Assembly: GCF_910591885.1 (NCBI RefSeq) | Contig: NW_025963554.1 | Span: 310,001-374,000, forward strand | Length of the DNA: 64,000 nucleotides | Reading direction: 5' to 3' | Source: Bombus terrestris | Taxonomy: Eukaryota > Arthropoda > Insecta > Hymenoptera > Apidae | Part shown: in pieces, positions 27,341 through 42,224 of the stretch | How positions within the stretch are numbered: position 1 is the first letter of the stretch | Layout of the letters: every line of letters starts with the position of its first letter | The notes under the pieces: model-generated | Told to the model about the DNA's origin: nothing | Seen by the model: the letters and a program-made list of their open reading frames with translations, nothing else | The model's database searches: none | Translations under genes and position numbers: made by a program

Positions 27341-29800
27341 GTTATACGTTATAACCTAATGCAATATAACGTTATACGTTGTATAGTGATAGTATATAAT
27401 GTTACACGGTATATAGTAATATTATGTAACGTCATACGTTATAACGTAGTGCTGTATATCATTACACGTTGTATGGTAATAGTATACAATGTTATACGGT
27501 ATATAGTAATATTATGTAACGTCATACGTTATAAGGTAATAGTATATAACGTCATACGTTATAACGTAGTGCTATATATCATTACACGTTGTATAGCAAT
27601 AGTACACAATGTTATCCGGTATATAGTAATATTATGTAACGTCATACGTTATAACGTAGTGCTATATATCATTACACGTTGTATATATATATTACACAAT
27701 GTTATACGGTATACAGTTATAGTATGTAACGTCATACGTTATAAGGTAATAGTGTACAACGTCATACGTTATAACGTAGTGCTATATAACGTTACACGTT
27801 GTATAGTAATAGTATATAACATTATACGTTATAGCGTAATGGTATATAACGTTATACGTCAAAACGTAGTGCTATATAACGTTACACGTTGTATAGTAAT
27901 AGTATACAATCTTATACGGTATATAGTAAAATTGTGTAACGTCATACGTTATAACGTAGTACTATATAACGTTGTACGTTATAACGTAATGCTATATAAC
28001 GTTACACGTTGTATAGTAAAATTATGTAACGTCATACGTTATAACGTAGTACTATATAACGTCATTCGTTATAACGAAGTACTATATAACGTTATACGTT
28101 ATGACGAAATACTATATAACGTTATACGTTATAACGTAATAGCCTATAACGGCATACGTTTTAACGTAGTGCTATATATCGTTACACGTTGTATAGTAAT
28201 AGCATACAATGTTATACGGTATATAGTAATATTATGTGACGTCATACGTTATAACGTAGTGCTATATATCATTACACGTTGTATAGTAATAGTATACAAT
28301 GTTATACGGTATATAGTAATATTATGTAACGTCATACGTTATAAGGTAATAGTATATAACGTCATACGTTATAACGTAATGCAATAAAACGTTACACGTT
28401 GTATACTAATAGTATATAATGTTATACGGTATATAGTAATATTATGTAACGTCATACGTTATAACGTAATGCAATAAAACGTTACACGTTGTATACTAAT
28501 AGTATATAATGTTATACGTTATAGCGTAATGGTATATAACGTTATACGTTATAGCGTAATGGTATATAACGTTATATGTTATAACGTAGTGCTATATAAC
28601 GTTACACGTTGTATAGTAATAGTATATAACGTTATACGTTATAGCGTAATGGTATGTAACGTTATACGTCAAAACGTAGTGCTATATAACGTTACATGTT
28701 GTATAGTAATAATATACAATGTTATACGGTATATAGTAATATTATGTAACGTCATACGTTATAAGGTAATAGTATATAACGTCATACGTTATAACCTAAT
28801 GCAATATAACGTTATACGTTGTATAATGATAGTATATAATGTTACACGTTATATAGTAATATTATGTAACGTCATACGTTATAAGGTAGTGCTGTATATC
28901 ATTACACGTTGTATAGTAATGGTACACAATGTTATCCGGTATATAGTAATATTATGTAACGTCATACGTTATAACGTAGTGCTATATATCATTACACGTT
29001 GTATAGTAATAGTACACAATGTTATCTGGTATATAGTAATATTATGTAACGTCATACGTTATAAGGTAATAGTATACAACGTCATACGTTATAACGTAGT
29101 GCTAGATATCATTACACGTTGTATAGTAATAATATACAATGTTGTACGGTATATAGTAATATTATGTAACGTCATACGTTATAAGGTAATAGCATATAAC
29201 GTCATACGTTATAAGCTAATGCAATATAACGTTATACGTTGTATAGTGATAGTATATAATGTTACACGGTATATAGCAATATTATGTAACGTCATACGTT
29301 ATAAGGCAATAGTATACAACGTCATACGTTATAACGTAGTGCTATATATCATTACACGTTGTATAGTAATAATATACAATGTTGTACGGTATATAGTAAT
29401 ATTATGTAACGTCATACGTTATAAGGTAATAGTATACAACGTCATACGTCATAACGTAATGCAATATAACGTTATACGTTGTATAGTGATAGTATATAAT
29501 GTTACACGGTATATAGTAATATTATGTAACGTCATACGTTATAACGTAGTACTATATAACGTCATTCGTTATAACGAAGTAGTATATAACGTTATACGTT
29601 ATAACGAAGTACTATATAACGTTATACGTTATAACGTAATAGTATATAACGTCATACGTTATAACTTAATGCAATATAACGTTACACTTTGTATAGTGAT
29701 AGTATATAATGTTATACGGTATATAGTAATATTATGTAACGTCATACGTTATAACGTTATGCAATAAAACGTTACACGTTGTATACTAATAGTATATAAC

Positions 29801-29861
29801 GTTATAACTATTACTATACAACATTACTATAACTACACGTTGTATATTAATAGTATATAAC
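29801..29861. repeat. 61-bp inverted-monomer unit, copy 9
   Basis: 2,521 bp after copy 8. The direct arm reads gttgtatattaatag, the upstream stop monomer has gttatgcaataaaac, and the next monomer is gttatagcgtaatgg rather than ataacctaatgc. The only copy sharing all three is 34886. Confidence 0.92.
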
Positions 29862-31301
29862 GTTATACGTTATAGCGTAATGGTATATAACGTTATATGT
29901 TATAACGTAGTACTATATAACGTTGTACGTTATAACGTAATACTATATAACGTTACGCGTTGTATAGTAAAATTATGTAACGTCATACGTTATAACGTAG
30001 TACTATATAACGTCATTCGTTATAACGAAGTACTATATAACGTTATACGTTATGACGAAATACTATATAACGTTATACGTTATAACGTAATAGTCTATAA
30101 CGTCATACGTTTTAACGTAGTGCTATATGTCGTTACACGTTGTATAGTAATAGCATACAATGTTATACGGTATATAGTAATATTATGTAACGTCATACGT
30201 TATAACGTAGTGCTATATATCAATACACGTTGTATAGTAATAGTATACAATGTTATACGGTATATAGTAATATTATGTAACGTCATACGGTATAAGGTAA
30301 TAGTATATAACGTCATACGTTATAACGTAATGCAATAAAACGTTACACGTTGTATACTAATAGTATATAATGTTATACGGTATATAGTAATATTATGTAA
30401 CGTCATACGTTATAACGTAATGCAATAAAACGTTACACGTTGTACACTAGTAGTATATAATGTTATACGTTATAGCGTAATGGTATATAACGTTATACGT
30501 TATAGCGTAATGGTATATAACGTTATACGTCAAAACGTAGTGCTATATAACGTTACACGTTGTATAGTAATAATATACAATGTTATACGGTATATAGTAA
30601 TATTATGTAACGTCATACGTTATAAGGTAATAGTATATAACGTCATACGTTATAACCTAATGCAATATAACGTTATACGTTGTATAATGATAGTATATAA
30701 TGTTACACGTTATATAGTAATATTATGTAACGTCATACGTTATAACGTAGTGCTGTATATCATTACACGTTGTATAGTAATGGTACACAATGTTATCCGG
30801 TATATAGTAATATTATGTAACGTCATACGTTATAACGTAGTGCTATATATCATTACACGTTGTATAGTAATAGTACACAATGTTATCCGGTATATAGTAA
30901 TATTATGTAACGTCATACGTTATAACGTAGTGCTATATATCATTACACGTTGTATATATATATTATACAATGTTATACGGTATATAGTTATATTATGTAA
31001 CGTCATACGTTATAAGGTAATAGTATACAACGTCATACGTTATAACGTAGTACTATATAACGTCATTCGTTATAACGAAGTACTATATAACGTTATACGT
31101 TATAACGAAATACTATATAGCGTTATACGTTATAACGTAATAGTATATAACGTCATACGTTATAACTTAATGCAATATAACGTTACAACTTGTATAGTGA
31201 TAGTATATAAAGTTATACGGTATATAGTAATATTATGTAACGTCATACGTTATAACGTAATGCAATAAAACGTTACACGTTGTATACTAATAGTATATAA
31301 C

Positions 31302-31362
31302 GTTATAACTATTACTATACAACATTACTATAACTACACGTTTTATAGTAATAGTATATAAC
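31302..31362. repeat. 61-bp inverted-monomer unit, copy 10
   Basis: 1,501 bp after copy 9. The direct arm reads gttttatagtaatag, one change from canonical. Confidence 0.92.
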
Positions 31363-31842
31363 GTTATACGTTATAACCTAATGCAATATAACGTTATACG
31401 TTGTATAGTGATAGTATATAATGTTACACGGTATATAGTAATATTATGTAACGTCATACGTTATAACGTAGTGCTGTATGTCATTACACGTTGTATGGTA
31501 ATATTATACAATGTTATACGGTATATAGTAATATTATGTAACGTCATACGTTATAAGGTAATAGTATATAACGTCATACGTTATAACGTAGTGCTATATA
31601 TCATTACACGTTGTATAGTAATAGTACACAATGTTATCCGGTATATAGTAATATTATGTAACGTCATACGTTATAACGTAGTGCTATATATCATTACACG
31701 TTGTATATATATATTATACAATGTTATACGGTATATAGTTATAGTATGTAACGTCATACGTTATAAGGTAATAGTATACAACGTCATACGTTATAACGTA
31801 GTGCTATATAACGTTACACGTTGTATAGTAATAGTATACAAT

Positions 31843-31848
31843 ACGTAC
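31843..31848 (+). repeat. ACGTAC 6-bp insertion between monomers, copy 1
   Basis: Six extra bases lie between a B monomer ending atacaat and the following gttatacg. This shifts the register by +6 and creates a TACGTACG run. It is followed by gttatagcgtaatgg and then a gtcaaaacg monomer. Confidence 0.93.
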
Positions 31849-33558
31849 GTTATACGTTATAGCGTAATGGTATATAACGTTATACGTCAAAACGTAGTGC
31901 TATATAACGTTACACGTTGTATAGTAATAGTATACAATCTTATACGGTATATAGTAAAATTGTGTAACGTCATACGTTATAACGTAGTACTATATAACGT
32001 TGTACGTTATAACGTAATACTATATAACGTTACACGTTGTATAGTAAAATTATGTAACGTCATACGTTATAACGTAGTACTATATAACGTCGTTCGTTAT
32101 AACGAAGTACTATATAACGTTATACGTTATGACGAAATACTATATAACGTTATACGTTATAACGTAATAGCCTATAACGGCATACGTTTTAACGTAGTGC
32201 TATATATCGTTACACGTTGTATAGTAATAGCATACAATGTTATACGGTATATAGTAATATTATGTAACGTCATACGTTATAACGTAGTGCTATATATCAT
32301 TACACGTTGTATAGTAATAGTATACAATGTTATACGGTATATAGTAATATTATGTAACGTCATACGTTATAAGGTAATAGTATATAACGTCATACGTTAT
32401 AACGTAATGCAATAAAACGTTACACGTTGTATACTAATAGTATATAATGTTATACGGTATATAGTAATATTATGTAACGTCATACGTTATAACGTAATGC
32501 AATAAAACGTTACACGTTGTATACTAATAGTATATAATGTTATACGTTATAGCGTAATGGTATATAACGTTATACGTTATAGCGTAATGGTATATAACGT
32601 TATATGTTATAACGTAGTGCTATATAACGTTACACGTTGTATAGTAATAGTATATAACGTTATACGTTATAGCGTAATGGTATATAACGTTATACGTCAA
32701 AACGTAGTGCTATATAACGTTACACGTTGTATAGTAATAATATACAATGTTATACGGTATATAGTAATATTATGTAACGTCATACGTTATAAGGTAATAG
32801 TATATAACGTCATACGTTATAACCTAATGCAATATAACGTTATACGTTGTATAATGATAGTATATAATGTTACACGTTATATAGTAATATTATGTAACGT
32901 CATACGTTATAACGTAGTGCTGTATATCATTACACGTTGTATAGTAATGGTACACAATGTTATCCGGTATATAGTAATATTATGTAACGTCATACGTTAT
33001 AACGTAGTGCTATATATCATTACACGTTGTATAGTAATAGTACACAATGTTATCCGGTATATAGTAATATTATGTAACGTCATACGTTATAACGTAGTGC
33101 TATATATCATTACACGTTGTATATATATATTATACAATGTTATCCGGTATATAGTAATATTATGTAACGTCATACGTTATAACGTAGTGCTATATATCAT
33201 TACACGTTGTATATATATATTATACAATGTTATACGGTATATAGTTATATTATGTAACGTCATACGTTATAAGGTAATAGTATACAACGTCATACGTTAT
33301 AACGTAGTACTATATAACGTCATTCGTTATAACGAAGTACTATATAACGTTATACGTTATAACGAAATACTATATAGCGTTATACGTTATAACGTAATAG
33401 TATATAACGTCATACGTTATAACTTAATGCAATATAACGTTACACTTTGTATAGTGATAGTATATAATGTTATACGGTATATAGTAATATTATGTAACGT
33501 CATACGTTATAACGTAATGCAATAAAACGTTACACGTTGTATACTAATAGTATATAAC

Positions 33559-33619
33559 GTTATAACTATTACTATACAACATTACTATAACTACACGTTT
33601 CATAGTAATAGTATATAAC
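33559..33619. repeat. 61-bp inverted-monomer unit, copy 11
   Basis: 2,257 bp after copy 10. The direct arm reads gtttcatagtaatag, one further step from the gttttatag arm of copy 10. Confidence 0.92.
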
Positions 33620-34099
33620 GTTATACGTTATAACCTAATGCAATATAACGTTATACGTTGTATAGTGATAGTATATAATGTTACACGGTATATAGTAATA
33701 TTATGTAACGTCATACGTTATAACGTAGTGCTGTATGTCATTACACGTTGTATGGTAATAGTATACAATGTTATACGGTATATAGTAATATTATGTAACG
33801 TCATACGTTATAAGGTAATAGTATATAACGTCATACGTTATAACGTAGTGCTATATATCATTACACGTTGTATAGTAATAGTACACAATGTTATCCGGTA
33901 TATAGTAATATTATGTAACGTCATACGTTATAACGTAGTGCTATATATCATTACACGTTGTATATATATATTATACAATGTTATACGGTATATAGTTATA
34001 GTATGTAACGTCATACGTTATAAGGTAATAGTATACAACGTCATACGTTATAACGTAGTGCTATATAACGTTACACGTTGTATAGTAATAGTATACAAT

Positions 34100-34105
34100 A
34101 CGTAC
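34100..34105 (+). repeat. ACGTAC 6-bp insertion, copy 2
   Basis: Exactly 2,257 bp from the first, inside the same duplicated segment. Here the following monomer is gttataacgtaatagtc, marking the recombination junction. Confidence 0.93.
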
Positions 34106-34885
34106 GTTATACGTTATAACGTAATAGTCTATAACGTCATACGTTTTAACGTAGTGCTATATATCGTTACACGTTGTATAGTAATAGCATACAATGGTAT
34201 ACGGTATATAGTAATATTATGCAACGTCATACGTTATAACGTAGTGCTATATGTCATTACACGTTGTATAGTAATAGTATACAATGTTATACGGTATATA
34301 GTAATATTATGTAACGTCATACGTTATAAGGTAATAGTATATAACGTCATACGTTATAACGTAATGCAATATAACGTTACACGTTGTATAGTGATAGTAT
34401 ATAATGTTACACGGTATATAGTAATATTATGTAACGTCATACGTTATAACGTAGTGCTATATATCATTACACGTTGTATAGTAATAGTATACAATGTTAT
34501 ACGGTATATAGTATTATTATGTAACGTTATACGTTATAACGTAATAGTCTATAACGTCATACGTTATAACGTTGTGCTATATATCGTTACACGTTGTATA
34601 GTAATAGCATACAATGTTATACGGTATATAGTAATATTATGTAACGTCATACGTTATAACGGAGTGCTATATAACGTTACACGTTATAACGAAATACTAT
34701 ATAACGTTATACGTTATAACGTAATAGTATATAACGTCATACGTTATAACTTAATGCAATATAACGTTACACTTTGTATAGTGATAGTATATAAGGTTAT
34801 ACGGTATATAGTAATATTATGTAACGTCATACGTTATAACGTTATGCAATAAAACGTTACACGTTGTATACTAATAGTATATAAC

Positions 34886-34946
34886 GTTATAACTATTACT
34901 ATACAACATTACTATAACTACACGTTGTATATTAATAGTATATAAC
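34886..34946. repeat. 61-bp inverted-monomer unit, copy 12
   Basis: 1,327 bp after copy 11. Shares the attaatag arm, the gttatgcaataaaac upstream monomer and the gttatagcg downstream monomer with copy 9 at 29801. Confidence 0.92.
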
Positions 34947-37556
34947 GTTATACGTTATAGCGTAATGGTATATAACGTTATATGTTATAACGTAGTACTA
35001 TATAACGTTGTACGTTATAACGTAATACTATATAACGTTACACGTTGTATAGTAAAATTATGTAACGTCATACGTTATAACGTAGTACTATATAACGTCA
35101 TTCGTTATAACGAAGTAATATATAACGTTATACGTTATGACGAAATACTATATAACGTTATACGTTATAACGTAATAGTCTATAACGTCATACGTTTTAA
35201 CGTAGTGCTATATGTCGTTACACGTTGTATAGTAATAGCATACAATGTTATACGGTATATAGTAATATTATGTAACGTCATACGTTATAACGTAGTGCTA
35301 TATATCATTACACGTTGTATAGTAATAGTATACAATGTTATACGGTATATAGTAATATTATGTAACGTCATACGGTATAAGGTAATAGTATATAACGTCA
35401 TACGTTATAACGTAATGCAATAAAACGTTACACGTTGAATACTAATAGTATTTAATGTTATACGGTATATAGTAATATTATGTAACGTCATACGTTATAA
35501 CGTAATGCAATAAAACGTTACACGTTGTACACTAATAGTATATAATGTTATACGTTATAGCGTAATGGTATATAACGTTATACGTTATAGCGTAATGGTA
35601 TATAACGTTATATGTTATAACGTAGTGCTATATAACGTTACACGTTGTATAGTAATAGCATACAATCTTATACGGTATATAGTAAAATTATGTAACGTCA
35701 TACGTTATAACGTAGTACTATATAACGTTGTACGTTATAACGTAGTACTATATAACGTTGTACGTTATAACGTAATACTATATAACGTTACACGTTGTAT
35801 AGTAAAATTATGCAACGTCATACGTTATAACGTAGTACTAAATAACGTCATTCGTTATAACGAAGTACTGTATAACGTTATACGTTATGACGAAATACTA
35901 TATAACGTTATACGTTATAACGTAATAGTCTATAACGTCATACGTTATAACGTAGTGCTATATATCGTTACACGTTGTATAGTAATAGCATACAATGTTA
36001 TACGGTATATAGTAATATTATGTAACGTCATACGTTATAACGTAGTGCTATATACCATTACACGTTGTATAGTAATAGTATACAATGTTATACGGTATAT
36101 AGTAATATTATGTAACGTTATACGGTATAACGTAATAGTCTATAACGTCATACGTTATAACGTTGTGCTATATATCGTTACACGTTGTATAGTAATAGCA
36201 TACAATGTTATACGGTATATAGTAATATTATGTAACGTCATACGTTATAACGGAGTGCTATATAACGTTACACGTTGTATAGTAATAATATACAATGTTA
36301 TACGGTATATAGTAATATTATGTAACGTCATACGTTATAAGGTAATAGTATATAACGTCATACGTTATAACCTAATGCAATATAACGTTATACGTTGTAT
36401 AGTGATAGTATATAATGTTACACGGTATATAGTAATATTATGTAACGTCATACGTTATAACGTAGTGCTGTATATCATTACACGTTGTATAGTAATAGTA
36501 TACAATGTCATACGGTATATAGTAATATTATGTAACGTCATACGTTATAAGGTAATAGTATATAACGTCATACGTTATAACGTAATGCAATATAACGTTA
36601 CACGTTGTATAGTGATAGTATATAATGTTATACGGTATATAGTAATATTATGTAACGTCATACGTTATAACGTAATGCAATAAAACGTTACACGTTGTAT
36701 ACTAATAGTATATAATGTTATACGATATAGCGTAATGGTATATAACGTTATACGTTATAACGTAGTGCTGTATATCATTACACGTTGTATAGTAATAGTA
36801 TACAATGTCATACGGTATATAGTAATATTATGTAACGTCATACGTTATAAGGTAATAGTATATAACGTCATACGTTATAACGTAATGCAATATAACGTTA
36901 CACGTTGTATAGTGATAGTATATAATGTTACACGGTATATAGTAATATTATGTAACGTCATACGTTATAACGTAGTGCTATATAACGTTGTACGTTATAA
37001 CGTAATACTATATAACGTCATACGTTATAACGTAATGCAATATAACGTTACACGTTGTATAGTGATAGTATATAATGTTATACGGTATATAGTAAAATTA
37101 TGTAATGTCATACGTTATAACGTAGTACTATATAACGTTGTACGTTATAACGTAATACTATATAACGTCATACGTTATAACGAAATACTATATAACGTTA
37201 TACGTTATAACGTAATGCAATATAACGTTATACGTTGTATAGTGATAGTATATAATGTTACACGGTATATAGTAATATTATGTAACGTCATACGTTATAA
37301 CGTAGTGCTGTATATCATTACACGTTGTATAGTAATAGTACACAATGTTATCCGGTATATAGTAATATTATGTAACGTCATACGTTATAACGTAGTGCTA
37401 TATATCATTACACGTTGTATATATATATTATACAATGTTATACGGTATATAGTTATAGTATGTAACGTCATACGTTATAAGGTAATAGTATACAACGTCA
37501 TACGTCATAACGTAATGCAATATAACGTTACACGTTGTATAGTAATAGTATACAAT

Positions 37557-37562
37557 ACGTAC
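37557..37562 (+). repeat. ACGTAC 6-bp insertion, copy 3
   Basis: Same junction (atacaat, ACGTAC, gttatacg) as at 31843, with gttatagcg and gtcaaaacg monomers following, but the upstream monomer is the gcaatataac type. It lies close to the last gtcaaaacg marker in the window (37600). Confidence 0.93.
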
Positions 37563-37862
37563 GTTATACGTTATAGCGTAATGGTATATAACGTTATACG
37601 TCAAAACGTAGTGCTATATAACGTTACACGTTGTATAGCAATAGTATACAATGTTATACGGTATATAGTAAAATTGTGTAACGTCATACGTTATAACGTA
37701 GTACTATATAACGTTGTACGTTATAACGTAATACTATATAACGTTACACGTTGTATAGTAAAATTATGTAACGTCATACGTTATAACGTAGTACTATATA
37801 ACGTCATTCGTTATAACGAAGTACTATATAACGTTATACGTTATGACGAAATACTATATAAC

Positions 37863-38683
37863 GTTATACGTTATAACGAAATACTATATAACGTTATACG
37901 TTATAACGTAATAGTATATAACGTCATACGTTATAACTTAATGCAATATAACGTTACACATTGTATAGTGATAGTATATAATGTTATACGGTATATAGTA
38001 ATATTATGTAACGTCATACGTTGTAACGTAATGCAATAAAACGTTACACGTTGTATACTAATAGTATATAACGTTATAACTATTACTATACAACATTACT
38101 ATAACTACACGCTGTATAGTAATAGTATATAACGTTATACGTTATAACCTAATGCAATATAACGTTATACGTTGTATAGTGATAGTATATAATGTTACAC
38201 GGTATATAGTAATATTATGTAACGTCATACTTTATAACGTAGTGCTGTATATCATTACACGTTGTATGGTAATAGTATACAATGTTATACGGTATATAGT
38301 AATATTATGTAACGTCATACGTTATAAGGTAATAGTATATAACGTCATACGTTATAACGTAGTGCTATATATCATTACACGTTGTATAGTAATAGTACAC
38401 AATGTTATCCGGTATATAGTAATATTATGTAACGTCATACGTTATAAGGTAATGGTTTATAACGTCATACGTTATAACGTAGTGCAATATAACGTTATAC
38501 GTTGTATAGTGATAGTATATAATGTTACACGGTATATAGTAATATTATGTAACGTCATACGTTATAACGTAGTGCTGTATATCATTACACGTTGTATAGT
38601 AATAGTATACAATGTTATACGGTATATAGTAATATTATGTAACGTCATACGTTATAAGGTAATAGTTTATAACGTCATACGTT
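37863..38683 (+). repeat. 0.8-kb segment duplicated at about 56630-57450
   Basis: Offset 18,767 bp. Shared variants are acacattgtatag (about 37957), the gttgtaacgtaatgc stop monomer (about 38020), cacgctgtatag in the 61-bp unit, and acgtcatacttt (about 38224). In copy 2 the match ends inside a chimeric monomer at 57441. Confidence 0.83.
38073..38133. repeat. 61-bp inverted-monomer unit, copy 13
   Basis: 3,187 bp after copy 12. The direct arm reads gctgtatagtaatag and the upstream stop monomer reads gttgtaacgtaatgc. Both variants recur only in copies 54889 and 56840. The next unit is 9 kb away. Confidence 0.92.
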
Positions 38684-39063
38684 ATAACGTAATGCAATAT
38701 AACGTTATACGTTGTATAGTGATAGTATATAATGTTACACGGTATATAGTAATATTATGTAACGTCATACGTTATAACGTAGTGCTGTATAGCATTACAC
38801 GTTGTATAGTAATAGTACACAATGTTATCCGGTATATAGTAATATTATGTAACGTCATACGTTATAACGTAGTGCTATATATCATTACACGTTGTATAGT
38901 AATAGTACACAATGTTATCTGGTATATAGTAATATTATGTAACGTCATACGTTATAACGTAGTGCTATATATCATTACACGTTGTATAGTAATAGTACAC
39001 AATGTTATCTGGTATATAGTAATATTATGTAATGTCATACGTTATAAGGTAATAGTATACAAC

Positions 39064-40431
39064 GTCATACGTTATAACGTAGTGCTATATATCATTACAC
39101 GTTGTATAGTAATATTATACAATGTTATACGGTATATAGTAATATTATGAAACGTCATACGTTATAAGGTAATAGTATACAACGTCATACGTCATAACGT
39201 AATGCAATATAACGTTATACGTTGTATAGTGATAGTGCATAATGTTACACGGTATATAGTAATATTATGTAACGTCATACGTTATAACGTAATGCAATAA
39301 AACGTTACACGTTGCATACTAATAGTATATAATGTTATACGTTATAGCGTAATGGTATATAACGTTATACGTTATAACGTAATGCTTTATAACATTGCAC
39401 GTTGTATAGTAATAGTATACAATATTATACGGTATATAGTAAAATTATGTAACGTCATACGTTATAATGTAGTACTACATAACGTTGTACGTTATAACGT
39501 AATACTATATAACGTTATACGTTATAACGAAATACTATATAACGTTATGCGTTATAACGTAATGCAATATAACGTTATACGTTGTATAGTGATAGTATAT
39601 AATGTTACACGGTATATAGTAATATTATGTAACGTCATACGTTATAACGTAGTGCTGTATATCATTACACGTTGTATAGTAATAGTACACAATGTTATCC
39701 GGTATATAGTAATATTATGTAACGTCATACGTTATAACGTAGTGCTATATATCATTACACGTTGATATATATATATATATTATACAATGTTATACGGTAT
39801 ATAGTAATATTATGTAACGTCATACGTTATAAGGTAATAGTATACAACGTCATACGTCATAACGTAATGCAATATAACGTTATACGTTGTATAGTGATAG
39901 TATATAATGTTACACGGTATATAGTAATATTATGTAACGTCATACGTTATAACGTAGTGCTGTATATCATTACACGTTGTATAGTAATAGTATACAATAT
40001 TATACGGTATATAGTAATATTATGTAACGTCATACGTTATAAGGTAATAGTATACAACGTCATACGTCATAACGTAATGCAATATAACGTTATACGTTGT
40101 ATAGTGATAGTATATAATGTTACACGGTATATAGTAATATTATGTAACGTCATACGTTATAACGTAATGCAATAAAACGTTACACGTTGTATACTAATAG
40201 TATATAATGCTATACGTTATAGCGTAATGGTATATAACGTTATACGTTATAACGTAGTGCTTTATAACATTGCACGTTGTATAGTAATAGTATACAATAT
40301 TATACGGTATATAGTAAAATTATGTAACGTCATACGTTATAACGTAGTACTACATAACGTTGTACGTTATAACGTAATACTATATAACGTTATACGTTAT
40401 AACGAAATACTATATAACGTTATACGTTATA
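39064..40431 (+). repeat. 1.4-kb segment duplicated at about 41503-42867
   Basis: Offset 2,439 bp, changing to 2,436 after the unequal (TA)n monomers. Shared features are the attatgaaac monomer, gttgcatac (about 39310 and 41749), the attgcacg marker and the catac/ataacgttgtac run. It ends where copy 1 reads gtaatgcaat and copy 2 reads aagtaatggtat. Confidence 0.8.
39754..39788 (+). repeat. (TA)n-expanded monomer, 35 bp
   Basis: The longest TA run in the window, with gttgatat in place of gttgtat. A net gain of 5 bp over the 30-bp form. Confidence 0.92.
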
Positions 40432-40718
40432 ACGTAATGCAATATAACGTTATACGTTCTATAGTGATAGTATATAATGTTACACGGTATATAGTAATAT
40501 TATGTAACGTCATACGTTATAACGTAGTGCTGTATATCATTACACGTTGTATAGTAATAGTACACAATGTTATCCGGTATATAGTAATATTATGTAACGT
40601 CATACGTTATAACGTAGTGCTACATACCATTAGACGTTGTATAGTCATAGTACACAATGTTATCCGGTATATAGTAATATTATGTAACGTCATACGTTAT
40701 AACGTAGTGCTATATATC

Positions 40719-40752
40719 ATTACACGTTGTATATATATATATATTATACAAT
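40719..40752 (+). repeat. (TA)n-expanded monomer, 34 bp
   Basis: Gain of 4 bp over the 30-bp form; same length in its duplication partner at 58281. Confidence 0.92.
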
Positions 40753-42192
40753 GTTATACGGTATATAGTAATATTATGTAACGTCATACGTTATAAGGTA
40801 ATAGTATACAACGTCATACGTCATAATGTAATGCAATATAACGTTATACGTTGTATAGTGATAGTATATAATGTTACACGGTATATAGTAATATTATGTA
40901 ACGTCATACGTTATAACGTAGTGCTATATATCATTACACGTTGTATAGTAATAGTACACAATGTTATCTGGTATATAGTAATATTATGTAACGTCATACG
41001 TTATAAGGTAATAGTATATAACGTCATACGTTATAACGTAATGCAATATAACGTTATACGTTGTATAGTGATAGTATATAATGTTACACGGTATATAGTA
41101 ATATTATGTAACGTCATACGTTATAACGTAGTGCTGTATATCATTACACGTTGTATAGTAATAGTATACAATGTTATACGGTATATAGTAATATTATGTA
41201 ACGTCATACGTTATAAGGTAATAGTTTATAACGTCATACGTTATAACGTAATGCAATATAACGTTATACGTTGTATAGTGATAGTATATATTGTTACACG
41301 GTATATAGTAATATTATGTAACGTCATACGTTTTAACGTAGTGCTGTATAGCATTACACGTTGTATAGTAATAGTATACAATGTTATCCGGTATATAGTA
41401 ATATTATGTAACGTCATACGTTATAACGTAGTGCTATATATCATTACACGTTGTATAGTAATAGTACACAATGTTATCTGGTATATAGTAATATTATGTA
41501 ACGTCATACGTTATAACGTAGTGCTATATATCATTACACGTTGTATAGTAATATTATACAATGTTATACGGTATATAGTAATATTATGAAACGTCATACG
41601 TTATAAGGTAATAGTATACAACGTCATACGTCATAACGTAATGCAATATAACGTTATACGTTGTATAGTGATAGTATATAATGTTACACGGTATATAGTA
41701 ATATTATGTAACGTCATACGTTATAACGTAATGCAATAAAACGTTACACGTTGCATACTAATAGTATATAATGTTATACGTTATAGCGTAATGGTATATA
41801 ACGTTATACGTTATAACGTAATGCTTTATAACATTGCACGTTATATAGTAATAGTATACAATATTATACGGTATATAGTAAAATTATGTAACGTCATACG
41901 TTATAACGTAGTACTACATAACGTTGTACGTTATAACGTAATACTATATAACGTTATACGTTATAACGAAATACTATATAACGTTATACGTTATAACGTA
42001 ATGCAATATAACGTTATACGTTGTATAGTGATAGTATATAATGTTACACGGTATATAGTAATATTATGTAACGTCATACGTTATAACGTAGTGCTGTATA
42101 TCATTACACGTTGTATAGTAATAGTACACAATGTTATCCGGTATATAGTAATATTATGTAACGTCATACGTTATAACGTAGTGCTATATATC

Positions 42193-42224
42193 ATTACACG
42201 TTGTATATATATATATTATACAAT
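42193..42224 (+). repeat. (TA)n-expanded monomer, 32 bp
   Basis: Gain of 2 bp; same length in its duplication partner at 59755. Confidence 0.92.

Larger units (their letters stand above)
24374..28501 (+). repeat. 4.1-kb segmental duplication, copy 2
   Basis: Partner of 15880-20127, lacking four monomers near 26,160. It shares the rare variants agcaatag (27596), aacattatacg (about 27830) and tgtgacgtca (28235) with 18.9-19.9 kb, at a constant 8,374-bp offset. Divergence begins where copy 1 enters a 61-bp unit and this copy continues into the gttatagcgtaatgg monomers. Confidence 0.82.
24459..29800 (+). repeat. 2.5-2.8-kb higher-order repeat, two tandem copies between 61-bp units
   Basis: 24459-27279 (2,821 bp) and 27280-29800 (2,521 bp) each begin with the 61-bp unit and run through the same sequence of monomers, including two gtcaaaacg or equivalent markers (25037 and 25847; 27858 and 28668). 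Whole-monomer gains and losses explain the size difference. 15965-18905 (2,941 bp) is a further copy elsewhere. Confidence 0.8.
31302..31858 (+). repeat. 0.56-kb segment duplicated at 33559-34115
   Basis: Offset 2,257 bp; both copies include the 61-bp unit, the gttgtatggtaatag-type monomer and the ACGTAC insertion. After 34115 the second copy skips ten monomers relative to the first (offset drops to 1,957), so 34.1 kb looks like a recombination junction. Confidence 0.78.
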
